DNA from: Clostridiales bacterium
Lineage (GTDB): Bacteria; Bacillota_A; Clostridia; Oscillospirales; Oscillospiraceae
Assembly (NCBI GenBank): GCA_019417795.1
Contig: DXUR01000043.1
Coordinates: forward strand, 1 to 13,022
Length of the DNA stretch: 13,022 nt
Reading direction: 5' to 3'
The notes below the pieces were generated by a model that searched no databases, had not been told where the DNA came from, and saw only the letters and a list, made by a program, of their open reading frames with translations. The position numbers and the translations under genes are program-made. Positions 9,720 through 13,022 of the stretch are shown piece after piece (within the stretch, counting starts at the first letter, position 1; every line of letters begins with the position of its first letter).

Positions 9720-11585
9720 ATGACGATCAAAGAAGCGGCTGCCGCTTGGGGCATTACTGAACGGCGGGTCAATGAGCTTTGCAAGACCGGACGTATCTCC
9801 GGCGCATATAAGGAGGGCAGGCAGTGGTTTATTCCGGACGGCACTCAAAAACCGATGGATAAGCGTGGCCGCCGGAGTGCTGTGAAGCCCGCAGAGTCAT
9901 CCGTGCGCAAACCTTTGCCTATCGGTGTGTCTGATTACCGGGATGCCTGCAAGAACTACTACTATGTGGACAAGACCCTGATGATCAAGGAATTTCTGGA
10001 TGAGCGCCCCAAGGTATCCCTGTTCACCCGTCCCAGACGTTTTGGCAAGACGCTTAACATGGACATGCTTCGCACATTCTTTGAAAAGACGGCCGAGGAC
10101 ACATCCGTTTACTTCAGAGACAAGAAAATCTGGTTCTGCGGAGAATCCTACCGTGTCCATCACAGAAAGTATCCTGTGATTTTTCTGACTTTTAAGGACG
10201 TGAAATATACTTCTTGGGAAGAAACCTATCAGACGCTCCAAAAGCTGATCGCGCAGGAATTCCGCCGTCACGATGAATTGGCCTCCAGTTCTGCGCTCAG
10301 TGATTACGAAAAAGAGGAATACTCCATTCTCGCAACAGAAGCTGCTGATGAAGTGGATTATCAAATGTCCCTGCGGACACTGACGCTGCTTCTCCATAAG
10401 CACCACGATGTTGCACCTATCGTCATCATTGACGAATACGATACTCCCATCCAGCAGGGACATGTGAACGGTTTCTATGATACTATCATTGGATTTATGC
10501 GCAATCTGTTTTCCGGCGGTCTGAAGGACAATCCGCATCTGAGCTATGGTTTCCTGACCGGCATCCTGCGTGTTGCAAAGGAGAGCATCTTCAGCGGCCT
10601 GAACAACCTGAAAATCAACTCCATCTTGGATGAACGTTATAGCGAGTATTTCGGTTTCACCTCGGACGAAGTGCGTGAGATGGCGGAATACTACAGCGCA
10701 TCTGATAAGTATCAGGAGCTCTGCGATTGGTATGATGGTTACCGTTTTGGCAATACCGAGATTTTTAATCCCTGGTCTGTCATTGGATACTTCAACAATA
10801 ACTGCCGTCCCAAAGCGTTCTGGCAGTCTACCGGAAGCAATGACATCATCCGCGAGGTGCTGGCTTCTGCAACGCCGGATATTATGGAGCGTCTGGAACT
10901 GTTGATGAAGGGCGAATCCTTCGTTACGCACATCGACACTGGCGTCATTTATCCGCAAATCCAGAATGATCCGTCCTCTGTTTACAGCTTCCTGCTTGTA
11001 GCAGGTTACTTGAAGGCAGTGAGCTGTGACCAGTCTTATGGCGAGGATTATATGTGCGAAGTGGCCCTGCCCAACAAAGAGATTTCTTTTGTCTACAGCA
11101 AGGAGATCCTCTCTCAGCTTGAGAATATTATTCCTCGTTCCGTTGCTGTTGCTATTCAGGAAGCTATCTACAAGGTAGATAGCGACTCACTGCAAAAAAC
11201 CTTGGAGAAGTTTCTGCTCCAAACAATTAGTTTCCACGATGCTGCCGACGAAACATTTTACCATGGTCTGATATTGGGTATGTGCGCTGTGATGGACAAC
11301 AGCTATCGCATTACCTCCAATCGCGAAGCTGGTGATGGACGATTTGATATTCAGATGCTTCCTTTGAATAAGCGGCTGCCTGGTATTCTGATTGAATTAA
11401 AGGCCGGGAAAGACCGCTCTGAAACACAGCTTGAAGACCTTGCTAATGTTGCCTTGCAACAGATTAACGACCGTGCATACAGCGTTGATTTGCAGGCAAT
11501 GAATGTTACGTCGATTATAAAAATTGGCATTGCATTCTCTGGTAAAAGAACACGCATTGCTGCTGAAAGGCAGAACATCGAATAA
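9720..11585 (+). CDS. Helix-turn-helix / AAA-ATPase-like / PD-(D/E)XK nuclease fusion protein
   Basis: I start this 621-residue protein at the ATG at 9720, after GGAGG at nine bases and downstream of a good promoter; the frame is open further upstream but without family similarity. Residues 1-42 form an excisionase/MerR-like helix-turn-helix (MTIKEAAAAWGITERRVNEL, GRQWFIP). AAA-ATPase_like (PF09820 type) follows with LPIGVSDYRD (66-75), the modified Walker A FTRPRRFGKTLNM (102-114), Walker B IVIIDEYDTPI (234-244) and GFLTGILRVAKESIFSGLNN (277-296). The C-terminal PDDEXK_9-type nuclease has GDGRFDIQM (538-546; D543) and ILIELKAG (556-563; E559, K561). Active-site residues of both domains are present. 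The family is very common in gut bacteria but its biology is unclear; defence, mobile-element maintenance and DNA processing are all possible. Confidence 0.9.
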   Translation: MTIKEAAAAWGITERRVNELCKTGRISGAYKEGRQWFIPDGTQKPMDKRGRRSAVKPAESSVRKPLPIGVSDYRDACKNYYYVDKTLMIKEFLDERPKVSLFTRPRRFGKTLNMDMLRTFFEKTAEDTSVYFRDKKIWFCGESYRVHHRKYPVIFLTFKDVKYTSWEETYQTLQKLIAQEFRRHDELASSSALSDYEKEEYSILATEAADEVDYQMSLRTLTLLLHKHHDVAPIVIIDEYDTPIQQGHVNGFYDTIIGFMRNLFSGGLKDNPHLSYGFLTGILRVAKESIFSGLNNLKINSILDERYSEYFGFTSDEVREMAEYYSASDKYQELCDWYDGYRFGNTEIFNPWSVIGYFNNNCRPKAFWQSTGSNDIIREVLASATPDIMERLELLMKGESFVTHIDTGVIYPQIQNDPSSVYSFLLVAGYLKAVSCDQSYGEDYMCEVALPNKEISFVYSKEILSQLENIIPRSVAVAIQEAIYKVDSDSLQKTLEKFLLQTISFHDAADETFYHGLILGMCAVMDNSYRITSNREAGDGRFDIQMLPLNKRLPGILIELKAGKDRSETQLEDLANVALQQINDRAYSVDLQAMNVTSIIKIGIAFSGKRTRIAAERQNIE

Positions 11586-11595
11586 ATATCTTCGC

Positions 11596-11637
11596 TCAGC
11601 AGGCTGGCTATCATCCAAGTCAGCCTGCTGATTCTTT
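11596..11637 (+). terminator. Intrinsic terminator of the AAA/nuclease gene
   Basis: TCAGCAGGCTG (11596-11606) and its exact complement CAGCCTGCTGA (11621-11631) form an 11-bp stem with a 14-base loop, followed by TTCTTTG. It begins 11 bases after the stop codon of the plus-strand gene. The T-tract is imperfect but the stem is strong. Confidence 0.75.
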
Positions 11638-11647
11638 GTCATCGCGC

Positions 11648-11680
11648 TTATTTCTTTGTTTATGCGGCGCAGTTTCTGAG
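11648..11680 (+). repeat. 33-bp direct repeat, right copy
   Basis: This is the same-orientation partner of 7262-7294 (30 of 33 identical), lying just after the terminator of the AAA/nuclease gene. Similarity stops sharply on both sides (flanks CATCGCGC and CTGCTCTC against CCTGCGG and GTCAGCCC). The two copies are 4,386 bp apart and enclose the DUF6550-like, recombinase and AAA/nuclease genes. Confidence 0.75.
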
Positions 11681-12058
11681 CTGCTCTCTGCAGCAAAAAA
11701 CGCCCGCCACCAGGGCCTATCCCGGTCGGAAGCACTTTTAATATACAGAATTCAATCCCACACAAATCCCAAAAGCCGAAAGCGGTGGCTGAAATAAACA
11801 GGGCAAAAGAGTTTCAAAGAGGAACCGCAGGAGTGCCGGAAAGCACCAAAGAGGGCGTAACAGGCCTGTCTGAAGGTTCAGACATAGGTTTGGGAGTGCC
11901 GTGGCGGTATCCGGGGCGGGGCAAGGCAAAACGCCGCAAAGCCTTGTGACACCGGCGTTTGCGGGATTTCTCCCGATTGCCGAAAGCGGCACAAAAGCAG
12001 CTTTGACCACATGAATGACCACAGACAGAAAAATCTTTATTTTTACCGCTCGCCGTGG
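11681..12058. other. Stretch without a credible gene, rich in short inverted repeats
   Basis: Open frames here are short, conflict with one another or run across the tRNA, and none looks like a known protein. Visible structures are AAACGCCG (11929-11936) pairing with CGGCGTTT (11953-11960), CGGGA-TTTC-TCCCG (11962-11975), two copies of GCCGAAAGCGG (11775-11785 and 11979-11989) and two copies of TGACCACA (12004-12011 and 12016-12023). The stretch could be a decayed gene, the remnant of a mobile-element end or a structured untranslated region. I see no further assignable feature. Confidence 0.5.
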
Positions 12059-12064
12059 TATCAT
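12036..12064 (+). promoter_or_regulatory. Possible promoter of tRNA-Pro
   Basis: TATCAT (12059-12064), preceded by TGG as in an extended -10, lies 16 bases before the tRNA 5' end. A poor -35-like TTTATT sits at 12036-12041 with a 17-bp spacer. The -10 position fits a tRNA promoter; the -35 is weak, so the call is tentative. Confidence 0.4.
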
Positions 12065-12080
12065 GAAGAAAAGTAAATAT

Positions 12081-12156
12081 CCGGGTATAGCGAAGTTGGT
12101 ATCGCGCCTGGTTTGGGACCAGGAGACCGTGCGTTCGAGCCGCACTACTCGGACCA
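12081..12156 (+). tRNA. tRNA-Pro (anticodon TGG)
   Basis: A complete 76-base cloverleaf can be drawn. The acceptor stem is CCGGGTA with TACTCGG (one G-T pair), the D arm GCGA/TCGC around AGTTGGTA, and the anticodon stem CCTGG/CCAGG with loop TTTGGGA giving anticodon TGG. The T arm is GTGCG/CGCAC around TTCGAGC. Discriminator A and an encoded CCA end the gene. It reads proline CCN codons. It is followed 24 bases later by a terminator and then by an AT-rich foreign-looking gene; tRNA genes are frequent insertion points, but no duplicated tRNA 3' end was found in this window. Confidence 0.96.
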
Positions 12157-12179
12157 GAATTTGCGGTTTTGACCGCACA

Positions 12180-12215
12180 AACGCCGCAAAGCATTCTGCT
12201 TTGCGGCGTTTTTAT
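12180..12215 (+). terminator. Strong intrinsic terminator after tRNA-Pro
   Basis: AACGCCGCAAAGCA (12180-12193) and TGCTTTGCGGCGTT (12197-12210) form a perfect 14-bp stem with a TTC loop, followed directly by a T-run (TTTTT including stem bases). It ends the tRNA transcript and isolates the downstream gene. The same AACGCCGCAAAGC string also occurs at 11930. Confidence 0.9.
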
Positions 12216-12246
12216 TAATTGTTTTGACGATTCAAGGAGGAAGTTC

Positions 12247-13022
12247 ATGAGAAAGCCCTTATACAATATTGTTATTTTTATTTTTCACATTATAACGCTT
12301 ATATTGTTATTCACCTTGTGTATTCATTTTAATGTTATTAAGTTGGATTTTTTAGACTTCTCGAAAGAGGCAGTCGCGTCTTTTTTTAAGAATGATTATG
12401 TAGTTAATATTGTCTGTACAATCCTTACCGCAGCAGCTTTATATATCATTCAAATTAAATATTCTAAACACAAATTGAAGAGTGATTTTAGATGTAATGA
12501 GATTATCCATGATGTGTATGATGGTATTGAAAGAACTCATGAATTAATTAAAGAGAGCAAAGAACTTTCTAACGAAATTGAAGAACTGGAAAAGGATCCT
12601 AATATGGATTTTAATGTGTATCGTAAGGAGGAAGCTCTAAAATACCTTGCGTTTTATAAAAAGCACAAGGGAGATTTCAAAATATGTAATATCGCATTAA
12701 CCTACCCCAACAATTGGATACTCATAGATTCCGTTCAAACTGTTTTCTTCATTAACTTAAACTTTAAACTTTTGAATACTGTTAACAATATAAAGAATCG
12801 TCGACCGAATTTAGAAGATGAATATCCGAAAATAGAAAGTTTATTTACTTTATACGAAGAAAATGGAGATGATAAAGTCCTTATACAATTAGGACACGAG
12901 ATTCATAGATTCCTTGTCGATATTGATTTTATGTCAAAATATTGGTTCTCTTTGTTAGATTATTTAGGATATGATCCTATGCCAATTAAATTATATATTG
13001 AATTGTTTAAAAAGGAATATCC
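12247..13022 (+). CDS. AT-rich membrane protein of unknown function (N-terminal part)
   Basis: An open frame of 258 codons runs from the ATG at 12247 past the window edge without a stop. AAGGAGG lies six bases before the ATG. The protein begins MRKPLYN and has two hydrophobic segments, about residues 6-28 (IVIFIFHIITLILL) and 52-70 (VVNIVCTILTAAALYIIQI), the second followed by a lysine-rich stretch (KYSKHKLK). A charged helical stretch with coiled-coil character follows (about 93-116, IKESKELSNEIEELEKD), then a soluble region. I recognise no family. Base and codon use are strongly A/T-biased (TTA, AAT, ATT, AAA), unlike all genes upstream, which suggests separate acquisition. A membrane-anchored effector or sensor with a cytosolic C-terminal part is plausible but is inference only. 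Confidence 0.8.
   Translation, partial: MRKPLYNIVIFIFHIITLILLFTLCIHFNVIKLDFLDFSKEAVASFFKNDYVVNIVCTILTAAALYIIQIKYSKHKLKSDFRCNEIIHDVYDGIERTHELIKESKELSNEIEELEKDPNMDFNVYRKEEALKYLAFYKKHKGDFKICNIALTYPNNWILIDSVQTVFFINLNFKLLNTVNNIKNRRPNLEDEYPKIESLFTLYEENGDDKVLIQLGHEIHRFLVDIDFMSKYWFSLLDYLGYDPMPIKLYIELFKKEY

Noticed and set aside
9897..10958. Minus-strand open frame of 353 codons opposite the AAA/nuclease gene
   Set aside because: The plus strand carries intact Walker A, Walker B and nuclease motifs with a promoter and ribosome site; the antisense frame looks like a compositional by-product.
12129..12156. Duplicated 3' end of tRNA-Pro as an att site elsewhere in the window
   Set aside because: I looked for the T-arm and acceptor sequence elsewhere and found no convincing second copy, so no tRNA-based att pair can be claimed within this window.
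11738..12266. Several open frames on both strands across the tRNA region
   Set aside because: They read through the tRNA-Pro gene (the RLERTVSWSQT-type string is antisense tRNA) and its terminator, so they are artefacts.

Overview
The window looks like accessory DNA from a mid-GC Firmicute, most likely a gut Clostridia (Oscillospiraceae/Lachnospiraceae-like). This is an inference from strong AGGAGG ribosome sites, from families common in such genomes (AAA-ATPase-like/PD-(D/E)XK proteins, a DUF6550-like protein, small tyrosine recombinases lacking an arm domain), and from a CCA-encoding tRNA-Pro. There are no housekeeping protein genes.

Region 1 (about 1-7140, all on the minus strand) is one compact defence operon. 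Read in its own direction it runs: XRE regulator, AlbA_2/GHKL-like regulator-type protein, Mrr-type endonuclease, HsdR, HsdM, HsdS (the last cut by the window edge). Junctions are an 8-bp overlap, a 12-nt gap, a gap of about 50 nt holding a perfect hairpin, a 1-nt gap and a 4-bp GTGA overlap. A type I restriction-modification system therefore shares a transcript with a type IV-like (Mrr) nuclease and a two-gene regulatory head. A promoter with an inverted repeat lies upstream of the XRE gene.

Region 2 (about 7224-11680) is a mobile-looking cassette. On the minus strand are two translationally coupled tyrosine recombinase genes (the upstream one lacks the second half of its active site) and a secreted Pro/Glu-rich DUF6550-like protein ending at a terminator. 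Divergent on the plus strand is a 621-residue protein with an N-terminal helix-turn-helix, an AAA-ATPase-like domain and a C-terminal PD-(D/E)XK nuclease domain. Its promoter (TTGATT-17-TATAAT) has a perfect 13-bp dyad filling the spacer and two related dyads upstream at 21-24 bp intervals. Near-identical 33-bp direct repeats (30/33) sit at both ends of this cassette, about 4.4 kb apart.

Region 3 (about 11680-12215) is about 400 bp without a credible gene, followed by tRNA-Pro(TGG) and its terminator.

Region 4 (12247 to the end) is the start of a markedly AT-rich gene for a membrane protein of unknown function. It is open to the window edge, and its composition differs sharply from everything upstream, suggesting a separately acquired segment next to the tRNA.

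Together the genes suggest a defence/mobile island: a regulated composite restriction locus beside a recombinase-AAA/nuclease cassette, inside a tRNA-adjacent accessory zone.
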